Source: Ancylothrix sp036704045 (GTDB taxonomy: Bacteria > Cyanobacteriota > Cyanobacteriia > Cyanobacteriales > Oscillatoriaceae). From it: a stretch of 64,000 bases of DNA. Below, piece after piece: positions 9,006 to 18,591 of this stretch. The translations under genes and the position numbers were made by a program. The stretch spans positions 124,001 to 188,000 of the forward strand of contig DATNQM010000030.1 in assembly GCA_036704045.1 (NCBI GenBank), read 5' to 3'. Positions within the stretch are counted from its first letter, which is position 1, and every line of letters begins with the position of its first letter. Under the pieces are notes generated by a model, which was not told the DNA's origin, ran no database searches, and saw nothing but the letters and a program-made list of their open reading frames with translations.

Positions 9006-9019
9006 GTTTTTTAACGAGG

Positions 9020-9229
9020 TTAGAATTGGTCTAAGATGGTTTGAGGTAGTTGAATAATTTGTTGCCAAAGTTCTTGAGGTTTAATGCCAAATCCTAGTTG
9101 GAGGATTAGGACGATAGCGGCACAAATTAGGGCGGTTTTGATGGTGGTTTTAAGGAGGGAAACTAGGGCTGTGAAGACTAGCCAAGATACGATTAGGGCG
9201 GCAATTAGGGTGATGATGTCTAGGGTCAT
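9020..9229 (-). CDS. Small membrane protein of unknown function
   Basis: 69 residues with two hydrophobic segments, about 4-26 and 30-50 (ALICAAIVLILQLGFGI), and an amphipathic C-terminus ending QLPQTILDQF. No named domain is recognised. It lies downstream of dxr on the same strand, 180 bases away, with an inverted repeat between, so co-transcription is uncertain. The ATG at 9229 has no clear ribosome site. Frame length and hydrophobic pattern favour a real gene. Confidence 0.65.
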   Translation of the reverse strand: MTLDIITLIAALIVSWLVFTALVSLLKTTIKTALICAAIVLILQLGFGIKPQELWQQIIQLPQTILDQF

Positions 9230-9364
9230 GGTTGGAGAATTAAAGAGGGTTTTTGGTTAATAGGGTTTTAGTTTTTTTCTGTTTTTTATGTAGGAATTCC
9301 GGGGATTTTAGGAGGTTTATAAAAAATATTTTTAATAACAGTATGTTGAGGAAATTTTGTTTTT

Positions 9365-9398
9365 AGAAACCCGGAAACACTAAAAAAACCGGGTTTCT
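9365..9398. repeat. AGAAACCCGG inverted repeat downstream of dxr
   Basis: Perfect 10-bp arms agaaacccgg (9365-9374) and ccgggtttct (9389-9398) with a 14-base A-rich loop. The dxr transcript would read into it. Related sequences occur at 25862, 27769 and 55778. Confidence 0.7.
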
Positions 9399-9409
9399 AT
9401 AGAAAATTT

Positions 9410-10618
9410 TTAGCGGGCTGCAATTATTGAAATTTCTTTATTGGCGGTTGTTGTGGCGGTTTCCGTTGCTTCTAAGACAATTTTTCTTGCCCAGCTATCG
9501 GCGGCGATGATGTCATCTAAGGAAGGGGTAGAACAGTTATCATTTTTGTGTTTTTCGCAGGCATATTCTATGAGGCGGGGAATGTCTAAAAAGTCGATTT
9601 TTTCTTCTAAAAATAGGGCTACTGCTTGTTCGTTGGCGGCGTTTAATACGGCTGGCATGGAACCACCGGCCCGACCGGCAGAATAGGCTAATTGCATACA
9701 AGGATATTTTTTGTGGTCGGGTTCACGGAAGGTTAAATCACCGGCTTTTACTAAATCTAATTGTTGCCATTCTGTATAAATTCTTTCTGGCCAAGACATG
9801 GCATAAAGTAAGGGTAATCGCATATCTGGCCAGCCTAATTGAGCTAAAACTGAGGTGTCTTGAAGTTCTATTAAGGAGTGAATTATGCTTTGGGGATGAA
9901 TTACTATATCGATGTTATCGTAATCTAATCCAAATAGATAATGGGCTTCAATTACTTCTAAGCCTTTGTTCATTAAGGTAGCAGAATCTACGGTGATTTT
10001 TTTGCCCATTGACCAGTTAGGATGTTTGAGGGCATCTGCTACTTTTACTTCGCTTAGTTTTTCTACCGGCCAGTCTCGAAATGCACCACCGGATGCTGTT
10101 AGAATAATCCGCCGTAAACCGCCTTGAGGAACGCCTTGGAGACATTGAAAAATTGCGGAGTGTTCTGAGTCGGCGGGGAGTAATTTTATGCCGTGTTTTT
10201 CTATTAAGGGATTGACGACCGGCCCGCCGGCAATGAGGGTTTCTTTGTTGGCTAAAGCGATGTCTTTACCGGCTTTAATTGCGGCTATTGTTGGTAATAA
10301 ACCGGCGACACCAACTATGCCGGTGACGACGGCTTCGGCGTCGCCATAGCGGGCAACTTCGACAACTCCTTGATCGCCGGCTAGTAAAATTGGCTGGGGG
10401 TCGAGGTCTGCGATGGCTGCTTTGAGTTCGCTTAGTTGAGTTGTGTCTGAAATGGCGACTATTTGAGGGCGAAATTGACGAATTTGTTGGGTAAGGAGGG
10501 TGATATTTCGACCGGCTGCTAGTCCGACGATGCGAAATTTGTCGGGGTGTTGGGCTACAATGTCAAGGGTTTGAGTGCCGATGGAGCCGGTGGAACCGAG
10601 TAGGGTGATTGCTTTCAC
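9410..10618 (-). CDS. dxr: 1-deoxy-D-xylulose 5-phosphate reductoisomerase
   Basis: Converts DXP to 2-C-methyl-D-erythritol 4-phosphate with NADPH, the committed step of the non-mevalonate isoprenoid pathway supplying carotenoids, phytol and quinone tails. 402 residues: NADPH-binding LLGSTGSIGTQTLDIV at 6-21, ALANKETLIAGG near 121-132, metal/substrate residues in LLPADSEHSAIFQCL, and MGKKITVDSATLMNKGLEVI. The C-terminus is about ten residues longer than in many homologues (ATETATTTANKEISIIAAR). ATG 10618 gives the standard start MKAITLLGS. The lipoprotein gene ends its frame 11 bases upstream on the same strand, so the two may be co-transcribed. Confidence 0.97.
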   Translation of the reverse strand: MKAITLLGSTGSIGTQTLDIVAQHPDKFRIVGLAAGRNITLLTQQIRQFRPQIVAISDTTQLSELKAAIADLDPQPILLAGDQGVVEVARYGDAEAVVTGIVGVAGLLPTIAAIKAGKDIALANKETLIAGGPVVNPLIEKHGIKLLPADSEHSAIFQCLQGVPQGGLRRIILTASGGAFRDWPVEKLSEVKVADALKHPNWSMGKKITVDSATLMNKGLEVIEAHYLFGLDYDNIDIVIHPQSIIHSLIELQDTSVLAQLGWPDMRLPLLYAMSWPERIYTEWQQLDLVKAGDLTFREPDHKKYPCMQLAYSAGRAGGSMPAVLNAANEQAVALFLEEKIDFLDIPRLIEYACEKHKNDNCSTPSLDDIIAADSWARKIVLEATETATTTANKEISIIAAR

Positions 10619-10629
10619 TTGTTTTTTCC

Positions 10630-11157
10630 TTATGGCGATCTTTGCAATATATTAAGACTTTTTGCGACTTTTAATAAAGTTTTCTCATTTTCTGTGAAGA
10701 ATTGTTTGGTAACATGGGCTTCTAATTGATAGAAAATACCGGCTTGTTCTAAAACTACAAAATATAAAATACTGTCGTTTTCTTTGCCGGTGATGAGGGT
10801 GGCTTGTTTGCCATTATCAAGGGTGATATTTTGACGTTTTAAATTAGGATCATTAAATTGTCCGCCGTAGGGTTCGGTGAAAGGGTTGGAAACGGAACCG
10901 TAGGCGCGGATATCGATATTGGGGTCATTTCCATATAAAAATATGCCGTTTCCGTCGGGGGTTCCTTGATTTCTCGGCCAGCTTTTGGGAAATTTTATAC
11001 TAAATCCAAAACGTTGATTTATATATTCTTGCCAGTTTTCTTGTTGGGAAATTTTGGTGGTTGGAGTGTTTATATTGGGTGGAGAAGTTTCTAGGTTTGT
11101 GGAACAGGAAGTTAGGAGAATGGTAAAAATTAGGATGTAAAAGGTTAGGGGTTTCAT
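10630..11157 (-). CDS. Predicted lipoprotein, PsbP-like or unknown domain
   Basis: 175 residues with a lipoprotein signal: MKPLTFYILIFTILLTSCST, lipobox LLTSC with Cys18. After a Thr/Pro-rich linker the domain begins WQEYINQRFGFSIKFPKSWP, a pattern seen in PsbP-like and related secreted proteins (a strand holding G-F-x-x-x-x-P-x-x-W). It should be anchored to the outside of the plasma or thylakoid membrane; the function is unknown. It is placed just before dxr and is divergent from the PIG-V-like gene. Confidence 0.8.
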   Translation of the reverse strand: MKPLTFYILIFTILLTSCSTNLETSPPNINTPTTKISQQENWQEYINQRFGFSIKFPKSWPRNQGTPDGNGIFLYGNDPNIDIRAYGSVSNPFTEPYGGQFNDPNLKRQNITLDNGKQATLITGKENDSILYFVVLEQAGIFYQLEAHVTKQFFTENEKTLLKVAKSLNILQRSP

Positions 11158-11221
11158 AAAAAGGCTGCCGGTGGTAAAGTGGGTTTTGGTTGAGGCTGCT
11201 AAACGAAACTTACTTAAAATT

Positions 11222-12529
11222 ATGAATGTTATTAAAAATGTTAACTCTTATTTTGTTATTTTGGGGGCGTTTGTTGGTTGTGCTTTGGTGGGTATGTTGA
11301 TTGAACCGCAGGCTTTTGCTAAGTTTTTTTCGCCGGTTCAGTTGGTTCGGATTCCGCCGCCGCAGTTGCCGGATAAAAGTTACTATTGGGATGTAGAACA
11401 TTATGCGTCTTTGGCTTTAAATTTGCGTTGTAATGCCTTTTATCCACTCTGGCCTGCTGTTTTGAAGTTTTTGTTTAATCCACAGAATTTAGAGGGTGCT
11501 GCGTTTTATGCGTCAGTGGTGGGGACGGGGTTGTTTTTTGTGACAACTCCTTTTTTGTTTTGGTTGTTTCAGAAAGTTTTAAATTACAAGTATTTAGCTT
11601 TTCTTGTTGTCTTGGCTTTTACTGTTAATCCAATGGCAATTTTTCGGGTAAATGGTTATACAGAAAGTTTATTTACGGCGTTGAGTGCGGTTTTTATTTG
11701 GATTTTTTTGACAGATAATTTTAAAGTAAAGTTGGTGAGTTTGTTGGGAATTACGTTTTTGATGGCTTTAACGAGGCCGGTTTTGCTGCAAATAATTTTT
11801 GCTTCAGGATTAACGTTATTGACGGTTTGGTTTTTTGGGAAATTGAGTTTAGATAAGGTTTATCAAACTATTGCTATTTGGTTTGGTTCTTTTTTGGGTT
11901 ATTCGGTGTATGGTAGTTTTTGTTTAAGGACAAGAGGCGATTTTTTTGCCCCTTTTCAAGACCAAAAGCTTTGGGGTAAAAGCTTGGGTTTACATTTAGA
12001 TTTGTTGTTAACTCCTAAGTCTTTATTGTTTGATTTGTTGGGGTTATATTTTGGTGTGGGAGTGTTGGTTGTTGGGTTGGTTTTTGTTTATTTTAAGTGG
12101 AAAGGACAAACACCGGCCTTTTTTGTTCCTAAGTTTTGGGGTTGGAATATTTTGCTGGTGTATCCGCCGGTTTTTATTGTGGTTTACGGTCTTAATTTTC
12201 TGCGTTTGAAGCTACAAAAATCTTCAGAAAAGTTAAGAGTTTTAGAGGTTTCTAGTTATGCAGAAAAATTGAGGGATAACTATCTTTTTTGGTTTTGTGT
12301 TTATTTTTGTGCGGTTCATTGTGGGATTGTGTTTTTTACTCAAGATCGATTGTTTAGTTTGGGCCGGTTTATCTTTGGGGTTCCTTTCTTTTTTCTGGCG
12401 GTTGGTTATCTTTATCGCTGCATTCCTGGTAAGGGAAAATATGCCGGTTTGTTATGGATGATTTTAGTATCTGCGGTGGCTTTAATTTTGCAGTGGGTTA
12501 CTTATGGTCAAGATGGTTGGTTGGGCTAA
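11222..12529 (+). CDS. PIG-V-like polytopic membrane glycosyltransferase
   Basis: 435 residues with about ten hydrophobic segments. After the first span comes a loop with YYWDVEHYASLAL and then NAFYPLWPAVLKF, the spaced aromatic/acidic pattern of GPI mannosyltransferase PIG-V-like bacterial proteins, which use lipid-linked sugars on the outer membrane face. RVNGYTESLFTALSAVFIW is another family-like segment. The activity is inferred. ATG 11222 is preferred over an in-frame GTG at 11171, because the latter would leave only 13 bases to the divergent lipoprotein start. A 9-bp inverted repeat follows at 12602. Confidence 0.75.
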   Translation: MNVIKNVNSYFVILGAFVGCALVGMLIEPQAFAKFFSPVQLVRIPPPQLPDKSYYWDVEHYASLALNLRCNAFYPLWPAVLKFLFNPQNLEGAAFYASVVGTGLFFVTTPFLFWLFQKVLNYKYLAFLVVLAFTVNPMAIFRVNGYTESLFTALSAVFIWIFLTDNFKVKLVSLLGITFLMALTRPVLLQIIFASGLTLLTVWFFGKLSLDKVYQTIAIWFGSFLGYSVYGSFCLRTRGDFFAPFQDQKLWGKSLGLHLDLLLTPKSLLFDLLGLYFGVGVLVVGLVFVYFKWKGQTPAFFVPKFWGWNILLVYPPVFIVVYGLNFLRLKLQKSSEKLRVLEVSSYAEKLRDNYLFWFCVYFCAVHCGIVFFTQDRLFSLGRFIFGVPFFFLAVGYLYRCIPGKGKYAGLLWMILVSAVALILQWVTYGQDGWLG

Positions 12530-12601
12530 AAAAATCGATTTTTAAGTTTTAAATTAGATACAACTTTTTGAAAAGTATTGTATTAAATAGAAAAGTTGGT
12601 A

Positions 12602-12622
12602 TTACCAGGCTAAGCCTGGTAA
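12602..12622. terminator. Perfect hairpin between convergent genes
   Basis: ttaccaggc and gcctggtaa form a 9-bp stem with a 3-base loop. It lies between the convergent ends at 12529 and 12634 and could serve both; no strong T-run follows on either strand. Confidence 0.5.
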
Positions 12623-12633
12623 CAAGATTAAAA

Positions 12634-14016
12634 CTAAATTATCATGTTTTCTAAAGCGGTTTGTAAATCTTTGGTTAAACCGGCCACAGCAGAACGACGA
12701 CTACTGCTATATTCTCCCCATCTATCTGTTACAGAAAGAGGTTCTCCTACGGTTATTTCTACACGTTGAGCACCTAATTTTGGTCTGCCAAAAGGATTAC
12801 CTCCTTTAATGCGAGTGATGACATCGGATAACAGTAAAGTAGTTTCTGCAAAGCGTTCTACTGTTTGTTTTTCCTGAACATATCGCCCTGTCACAGCGAC
12901 AAAACTTTCTACTAATCTCATATGCCACATCCGTAAACTGGCTTCTTCAGCAATACGATCTGCAAGACCTTTTTCGAGGGGAGAAAGGGCTTCAATATCT
13001 TTAATATCTTCTCGATAAATTCTATCCCATCCTGCTTGTTCTAAACGCCGACAACGGTCAATTACACTGCCTTTTGGCTGTAGATTAAAATATTCTTCGG
13101 CAACTTTTAAAGCTATATCTAAAAGTGATTGAAGCCGGGAATTAAAATCTTGTTTATGTTCATTTATAGGTAGTTTTTGATGGTAAAATGTTATATAAAA
13201 TTCTTCCATTAATGCCAACAAATGCCCACCTAAGCGAATCAATCTCCGATAAAAGTAACTGTCGTGATTAATAGTAGAATCGGGATTTTGGGTATGAGAA
13301 TTACCGCTTTTGAGGGCCGGTAAACCACAATCATTTTCTAAATTAGTTAACAAATTATCTAAAGCATTCCAAGGTTCATCAAGATAATGATATTGAATAC
13401 CAAGAGGTACTAATAAAACTTGTTCATTTCTACCGGCTTTAAAAATATCTTCTGCACACCAAAAAGCAAGCTGTGAAATACCAGGTTCTAGGGGACTAAC
13501 AATTTCATTATGACCGTTTGTTGCACCTTCTGGGGCAGCTACAAGAGGAAATTTTCCATCCGTAAATAATTCTCTGGCGGCGCGTAAACCAATGCGATCA
13601 ATTTTCCCTCGCATGATAGGTGTTCCGCCTAAGCGAGAATACAACCAACCTACTTTATTACCCGCCCAGAGGGGAATTCCTCGATCATATATGAAATGAA
13701 AATGGCTGGGATATTGTAGGGGAATATTTTTTTGTTGGGCAATTTTTGGCATCAAGTGCCAAATCAAGTGTCCTAAACAATAAGGATCATGGGTATTGGG
13801 ATGACGAAAAGCAAGTAAAAAGCGTATTTTTCCTTCTTGGAATTGATGATAAATTTCGGCGAGACGTTCAACATTTTTGCCATCAATTTGTTTGATATTG
13901 GTTTGCAGTTTTAACCACAAAGGTAGTCCTTGTTGACACAAACCTAATACAAGGGGGTTTAGGTTTGGTGGGATATATGTTAAGGGGGGTTGGGCTTGGG
14001 TAATTGAATTTGGCAT
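12634..14016 (-). CDS. PlsC-like 1-acylglycerol-3-phosphate acyltransferase family protein
   Basis: 460 residues, about twice a minimal PlsC. The acyltransferase core has the HX4D box in FRHPNTHDPYCLGHL (about 70-84), IPLWAGNKVGWLYSRLGGTP, RGKIDRIGLRAARELF, and an EGxT-like block APEGATNGHNEIVSPLEPG. The C-terminal half (RRLEQAGWDRIYREDIKDIE and beyond) is a helical extension of unknown role. Expected reaction: acyl transfer to a glycerophosphate-type acceptor at the membrane; the acceptor is not certain. ATG 14016 gives MPNSITQAQP. The 1442-residue membrane protein lies directly upstream (37 bases), so the two may form an operon. Confidence 0.85.
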   Translation of the reverse strand: MPNSITQAQPPLTYIPPNLNPLVLGLCQQGLPLWLKLQTNIKQIDGKNVERLAEIYHQFQEGKIRFLLAFRHPNTHDPYCLGHLIWHLMPKIAQQKNIPLQYPSHFHFIYDRGIPLWAGNKVGWLYSRLGGTPIMRGKIDRIGLRAARELFTDGKFPLVAAPEGATNGHNEIVSPLEPGISQLAFWCAEDIFKAGRNEQVLLVPLGIQYHYLDEPWNALDNLLTNLENDCGLPALKSGNSHTQNPDSTINHDSYFYRRLIRLGGHLLALMEEFYITFYHQKLPINEHKQDFNSRLQSLLDIALKVAEEYFNLQPKGSVIDRCRRLEQAGWDRIYREDIKDIEALSPLEKGLADRIAEEASLRMWHMRLVESFVAVTGRYVQEKQTVERFAETTLLLSDVITRIKGGNPFGRPKLGAQRVEITVGEPLSVTDRWGEYSSSRRSAVAGLTKDLQTALENMII

Positions 14017-14053
14017 TGTTGTTTGAATTTAATTGGATAAATATATAATTAAT

Positions 14054-17000
14054 TTACTGCCATTCTTGCCATTCTTGTAGCCAATTTTGTACTAAATTTA
14101 AAATTTGGTCACGGCGAGTTTCAAAAGTTGCTGCTGTCCAAATAAACATCACTCCTACAAGTAAACCTATAATCCATTTTACAAAAGAATATTCCAAACT
14201 GAACAGGACAAGTTGGTTAAAGGCATTGAGTAAAAATACTGCGGTTCCTACATATAAAAATGCTCGAATTTTCAATATTAAACCGGCAAAAATTGTGACT
14301 AAACTGATTAAACCAGCTACCAACCAGCCGGAAGTTGCCAAAGCGACAAAAGAAATTAAACCTGCTGCTAACAACCGCAAGTAATGGCGGATTACTTTTT
14401 GTTGAGATATTTGTAAATACGGATCAAAAGCTGCAATAAAAAGCAAACAAAGAGACGGTGGTGTAACTTGGGCTAATAAATTAGTTAGTTGGATATTCCC
14501 AAACCACTTAAATAATGCCCAATTAAGGAAAAATAAGGCTAAGTAAGTAATACGAATTTGATGATTTAACCATGCCAAAAATAGATAAAAAGCTGCTACT
14601 AATAACAAACTTAAAGGCTGAATTACGGGATAAGTTAAAAAAGCCGTAATGAATGGTAGTACAACTGCTGATCGCAACCAAGGAGTTTTTGGCCATCCCC
14701 ATTTTTCCCAGGGCAAAGCATAGACAAAATAGGCAATTGCTGCTACTATTGCGGCTGCCCAAGGTAATAGTAAAGCCGCTATTTTGAATTTATAGCTGAG
14801 AAAAATTCCTAGTCCTGATGCTTCCAAAATACCGACATAAACCCACCCTTCAGCAAGGCTTTTATCGGCGTTATTTCGTCCCTGCATAATGGCGTAGCGG
14901 CTTAAAATAATGCCTGTTCCTAATCCCAATATCTCGGCAGATTTTATTGGATAAATAACAGCCAAAGCCAACCAAATGCTACCTAAAAACCAATGGATAT
15001 TAGCAGTTAATTTGATTTCTTTTTCTGTGAGATCCAAATAATTTTTCAACCATTCGTTTAAAAGACGATAGGCATACATGATAGTCGTTGTTATCGCTGC
15101 TATTGCAATTAATTGGTCTCCTTTTTCTTGGGCTAAAACTTGATAACTTAAAATCTCGTAACTTGAAATTGTGACTCCAATTAATCCTAAATAAACTAAA
15201 TATTTTAATTGTCGAGAACGCCGGCCTATACCAAAGGCAATCAAAACTAACCCCAAGGAAGAAAACCCTGTCCAGTTGGTAAAAATTCCCCACCTTAATA
15301 GCCCTGCTATTGCACCATAAAGCAGAGGCATAATATGTAAACTGGTAAGTAAATTTTGCCCGTTATTACGCCGGTACCACCAATCTCCTACTAACTGAAA
15401 AATTAAACCTAAAGCAATATTTACTACTACCAAAGGAACCAATGAACGACCCAAAACCCCCAAAGATTCTACTGCTAATAATTCCACACTCCAACCAAAG
15501 CCATAAATTAGCCAATTTGTCGGTTTTTTCCAAGTACGGTAAAACAAGGCAATTGTTATAATTGAACTGGCAATAATTGCTAAAAAAGAAGGTTGGATAT
15601 TTGCTAAATACATCCCAAAAGAACGAAAAGTTAAAATAACTAATTCTCCCAAACAAAGCCCCACGCCCCAAATATTCATTGCCGGTGGATATACCCCTAA
15701 ATTCTCAGTTTCTTCGTCGGTAGACTTGGCAAACTGGCTACCTATCACCCACAAACAAAAAACCGTACCGGCATTAACAATTAACCACCCAAGAAATGAT
15801 AATTTGGGTAAAAATGGCAACCCTTGCCAAAGCCCTGCATAAAACAAAGCTAGTCCAAAACCTACGGTAATAATTGCCGTATTTATATGTTTTAAATAAT
15901 GGGTATTAACTAGCATCAACGCGGTAGCAATTCCTAACCCAATTAAACGAAAATCTGTTTGAGGAAAAGTGGTTATTTGTGCTAAAAATATAACTGAAAT
16001 ACTCCAAAAAATTGCGTTGACTCGGTTTGGTAGTTGCCAACTCCGCCAAGCGGAAAAAATCATCAGCAAACTCGCAGCTATTCCCCCATTTATTTGTTGA
16101 GGACTTTCTAAAGAAAAATAAGTTAAAACGCCCGTTGTTAAACCACAAATTCCAATTGCCCAGGTATCCAGTGCTGTTGCATATAATTCATTTAAAATCC
16201 CATCCCTCCGCCTAATAAATAAACGTAATATCCATAAAGCCTGAGAAAGAATAGCCCCAACAATAAACCAGCCACTATTGGAAACTTTTGATAAGCCAAA
16301 AAAGCCATCATTTAATAAGAAAAATACCCCCAATAAACCCCAACCAATTGTAATAATTGCATTAATTTTTTCCTGAAAAATTCGGGTATTAATAAACATA
16401 AAAATTGTTGCAATTCCTGCCCCCAATAACCGGCACTCTGGGGATGTAAAAATCAGAAATTGTGCCATGAATAAAGTCCCGACACTCAACCAACCGGCAA
16501 CCGTCCGTTTTTCGCCACTGCTACGACTCGCTACAGCGGTTAAAAAGGCCGGAGTAAGTAACCATAACAGCCCCCATTCTAAAGGCGCTGCCGGTGATTT
16601 AACTAAGAAATTACTGAGATTTTTTAATAATAATAAATAACTAAAACCGGCCAACACAAAACCTAAATACCATGCACTATTTTGGTCAGCATTTGTTGTA
16701 GTTTCTTCTCCCTGAAATTTCAGTCTTAACCCTAAAATCAAAAAGCCCCACTCTAACCCCATTAAACCTAAACAAATTGCCGCCCAAGCTACTAAACTTA
16801 AATTAGGTAAAAACCAGCTTATCCAACTTCCAACTGTTAAAATTACAGCTAAATTTGTCAGATAAATTAAAAAACTCTGTGTCGGTTTTCGCCGGCCCGT
16901 AATCACTGCTAAAATAACCGTAGAAGCTAATAAATTTATGGCCCGAATACTTGGATTAGGAGAACCTAAAATCGTTAAAAATATCCCAAAACCCAAAGCC

Positions 17001-18382
17001 AATTTATCACCAAAAAAAGCTAATTCTCTTTTTCCTTTACTGTAAATCCAATCATTTAGCCAAAGCATAAAAATTAGATAAGGCAACCAAGTTATACTCA
17101 GCAAACTTCCGGGGGTATTTTGAGATGCTGTTAACTGAACTCCTGTAGTAATGGCAGACTTTCTCACTCCAGAAGGAATGATTTTACCTATTAAAAAGAT
17201 AGCCTGTAAACCAATTAAATAAATGGCACTTAAATCAATTTTTTGCCAATTTCTAAATAAGCGAATTACCAAGCAATAAATGCCTAAACCACTAATAATT
17301 AAAGCTTGACTTGTTTGCGTCCAAACCGAAACTCCCCAACCTAACAATAATAACGCCCAACCGGCACAACTCCAAGGTTCAATGATTGATAAACTTTGAT
17401 TATTTTCTTGTTGAGAAACCCAAACAAATAACCAGCCACAAATTCCAATAGCTAAACCCAACTGGGCTACCGGCACACCCACTGCAAAAATTGCCCGAAA
17501 TAGCAAAATTAGTAGGGCATAACCGGCCATACTATAGGGAAAAAACCGCCTCAAATTAGAAACACCAGTTTGAGGATAACTTGCTGAAAATTTTTCTTTT
17601 TTTAAAATAACCAATGTCGTTAAAATTGTGCCGCCATAACAAGCAAGCAAAGGAACCGACAAGCCGGAAAACTTCCAGCCAAAATGCAAAAAACTCAACG
17701 CTAAACTATTAATTAAATTTAACCGAGAAAAAGGCGGGTGTAGCTTCAATAAAACCGTCGTCACCCCTGTTAACGTTATGGTTGCTATCACCACCGTCAA
17801 CCATTCCAAAAAATTACTCCACAAACCAAAACCATCTATCGCCCAAAAATTGACCGGCACTAACAATAAAGTTACAATTTGGAGAGTTTGAGCAGTTAAA
17901 TTCAAATTTGATTGTCGGTTTGCCCACAAACTCACACCAAAAAAAAGTAAGGTATAAATTAACAAAATTCCATATTGTCCAGCCGCCGGAAATTTATCCC
18001 ACTGACTCGCAGCGAGTAAACCCGAAGACATCACCACCATAAACACACCCAAAAACAGCAACCACCGCACACTTAACTCGGCTTTTAGTGCTTCCAAGGG
18101 TTGAAAAATTGGCTTACGGGGAGGTTTTGGTGGCTTTATTTCTTCTTGTATTAAGGTTTGCACCGGCACCTTTTCTACAATTGATTTTTGAGCGATATTT
18201 TCTATTGTTTCTAATACCGGCACCGGCAAAGGGCAAGTCAAATTTTGACCACAAATTTGCCGAACTTCACTATCAGAAATTAAACCCAACTTAAGTAACG
18301 CCTCTAGCCCTTCCAAAACTTCAGGCTGTTCGGTATTTATTCTCAAATTTAAACGCAGAAAACGTTCTTGGGGCGACGACAT
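14054..18382 (-). CDS. Very large polytopic membrane protein, unknown function
   Basis: 1442 residues. The first ~95 residues are soluble and contain LEGLEALLKLGLISDSEVRQI, resembling the N-terminus of DUF2157-type membrane proteins, followed by a Pro-rich stretch (EIKPPKPPRKPIFQP). The rest is almost wholly hydrophobic, with some 35-45 possible membrane spans, often starting at repeated themes such as 'GxGIATxxMxxNT' (IATIFMFINTRIF, IATALMLVNTHYL), suggesting internal duplication. No catalytic motif was recognised. The ATG at 18382 begins MSSPQERFLRLNLRINTEQP. The acyltransferase gene follows closely. Confidence 0.8.
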   Translation of the reverse strand: MSSPQERFLRLNLRINTEQPEVLEGLEALLKLGLISDSEVRQICGQNLTCPLPVPVLETIENIAQKSIVEKVPVQTLIQEEIKPPKPPRKPIFQPLEALKAELSVRWLLFLGVFMVVMSSGLLAASQWDKFPAAGQYGILLIYTLLFFGVSLWANRQSNLNLTAQTLQIVTLLLVPVNFWAIDGFGLWSNFLEWLTVVIATITLTGVTTVLLKLHPPFSRLNLINSLALSFLHFGWKFSGLSVPLLACYGGTILTTLVILKKEKFSASYPQTGVSNLRRFFPYSMAGYALLILLFRAIFAVGVPVAQLGLAIGICGWLFVWVSQQENNQSLSIIEPWSCAGWALLLLGWGVSVWTQTSQALIISGLGIYCLVIRLFRNWQKIDLSAIYLIGLQAIFLIGKIIPSGVRKSAITTGVQLTASQNTPGSLLSITWLPYLIFMLWLNDWIYSKGKRELAFFGDKLALGFGIFLTILGSPNPSIRAINLLASTVILAVITGRRKPTQSFLIYLTNLAVILTVGSWISWFLPNLSLVAWAAICLGLMGLEWGFLILGLRLKFQGEETTTNADQNSAWYLGFVLAGFSYLLLLKNLSNFLVKSPAAPLEWGLLWLLTPAFLTAVASRSSGEKRTVAGWLSVGTLFMAQFLIFTSPECRLLGAGIATIFMFINTRIFQEKINAIITIGWGLLGVFFLLNDGFFGLSKVSNSGWFIVGAILSQALWILRLFIRRRDGILNELYATALDTWAIGICGLTTGVLTYFSLESPQQINGGIAASLLMIFSAWRSWQLPNRVNAIFWSISVIFLAQITTFPQTDFRLIGLGIATALMLVNTHYLKHINTAIITVGFGLALFYAGLWQGLPFLPKLSFLGWLIVNAGTVFCLWVIGSQFAKSTDEETENLGVYPPAMNIWGVGLCLGELVILTFRSFGMYLANIQPSFLAIIASSIITIALFYRTWKKPTNWLIYGFGWSVELLAVESLGVLGRSLVPLVVVNIALGLIFQLVGDWWYRRNNGQNLLTSLHIMPLLYGAIAGLLRWGIFTNWTGFSSLGLVLIAFGIGRRSRQLKYLVYLGLIGVTISSYEILSYQVLAQEKGDQLIAIAAITTTIMYAYRLLNEWLKNYLDLTEKEIKLTANIHWFLGSIWLALAVIYPIKSAEILGLGTGIILSRYAIMQGRNNADKSLAEGWVYVGILEASGLGIFLSYKFKIAALLLPWAAAIVAAIAYFVYALPWEKWGWPKTPWLRSAVVLPFITAFLTYPVIQPLSLLLVAAFYLFLAWLNHQIRITYLALFFLNWALFKWFGNIQLTNLLAQVTPPSLCLLFIAAFDPYLQISQQKVIRHYLRLLAAGLISFVALATSGWLVAGLISLVTIFAGLILKIRAFLYVGTAVFLLNAFNQLVLFSLEYSFVKWIIGLLVGVMFIWTAATFETRRDQILNLVQNWLQEWQEWQ

Positions 18383-18516
18383 AGGGCAAATACTACAAAC
18401 ATAGATACCCCATCATGGCTCATCCTTCCCAACTTCGGTAATTTTTTCAGATCCACTTAATAAACTGTCTCTTCAACAAATGCCTCATCCCTACGCAACG
18501 CAGCAATGGGAGGCAA

Positions 18517-18583
18517 AATGTAGGGGCCGTTCTCCCGTACTAGCCCCCGTCTTTACCCAAAATGTAGAGGTCGTTCCCCCGTC
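18517..18583. repeat. Imperfect direct repeat, dispersed-type element
   Basis: aaaatgtaggggccgttctc and aaaatgtagaggtcgttccc, each followed by ccgt, lie 42 bases apart (about 18517 and 18559). This 'tgtagggg' type of sequence recurs in cyanobacterial intergenic DNA. A plus-strand frame through it is not considered a gene. Confidence 0.55.
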
Positions 18584-18591
18584 GCAACAAC

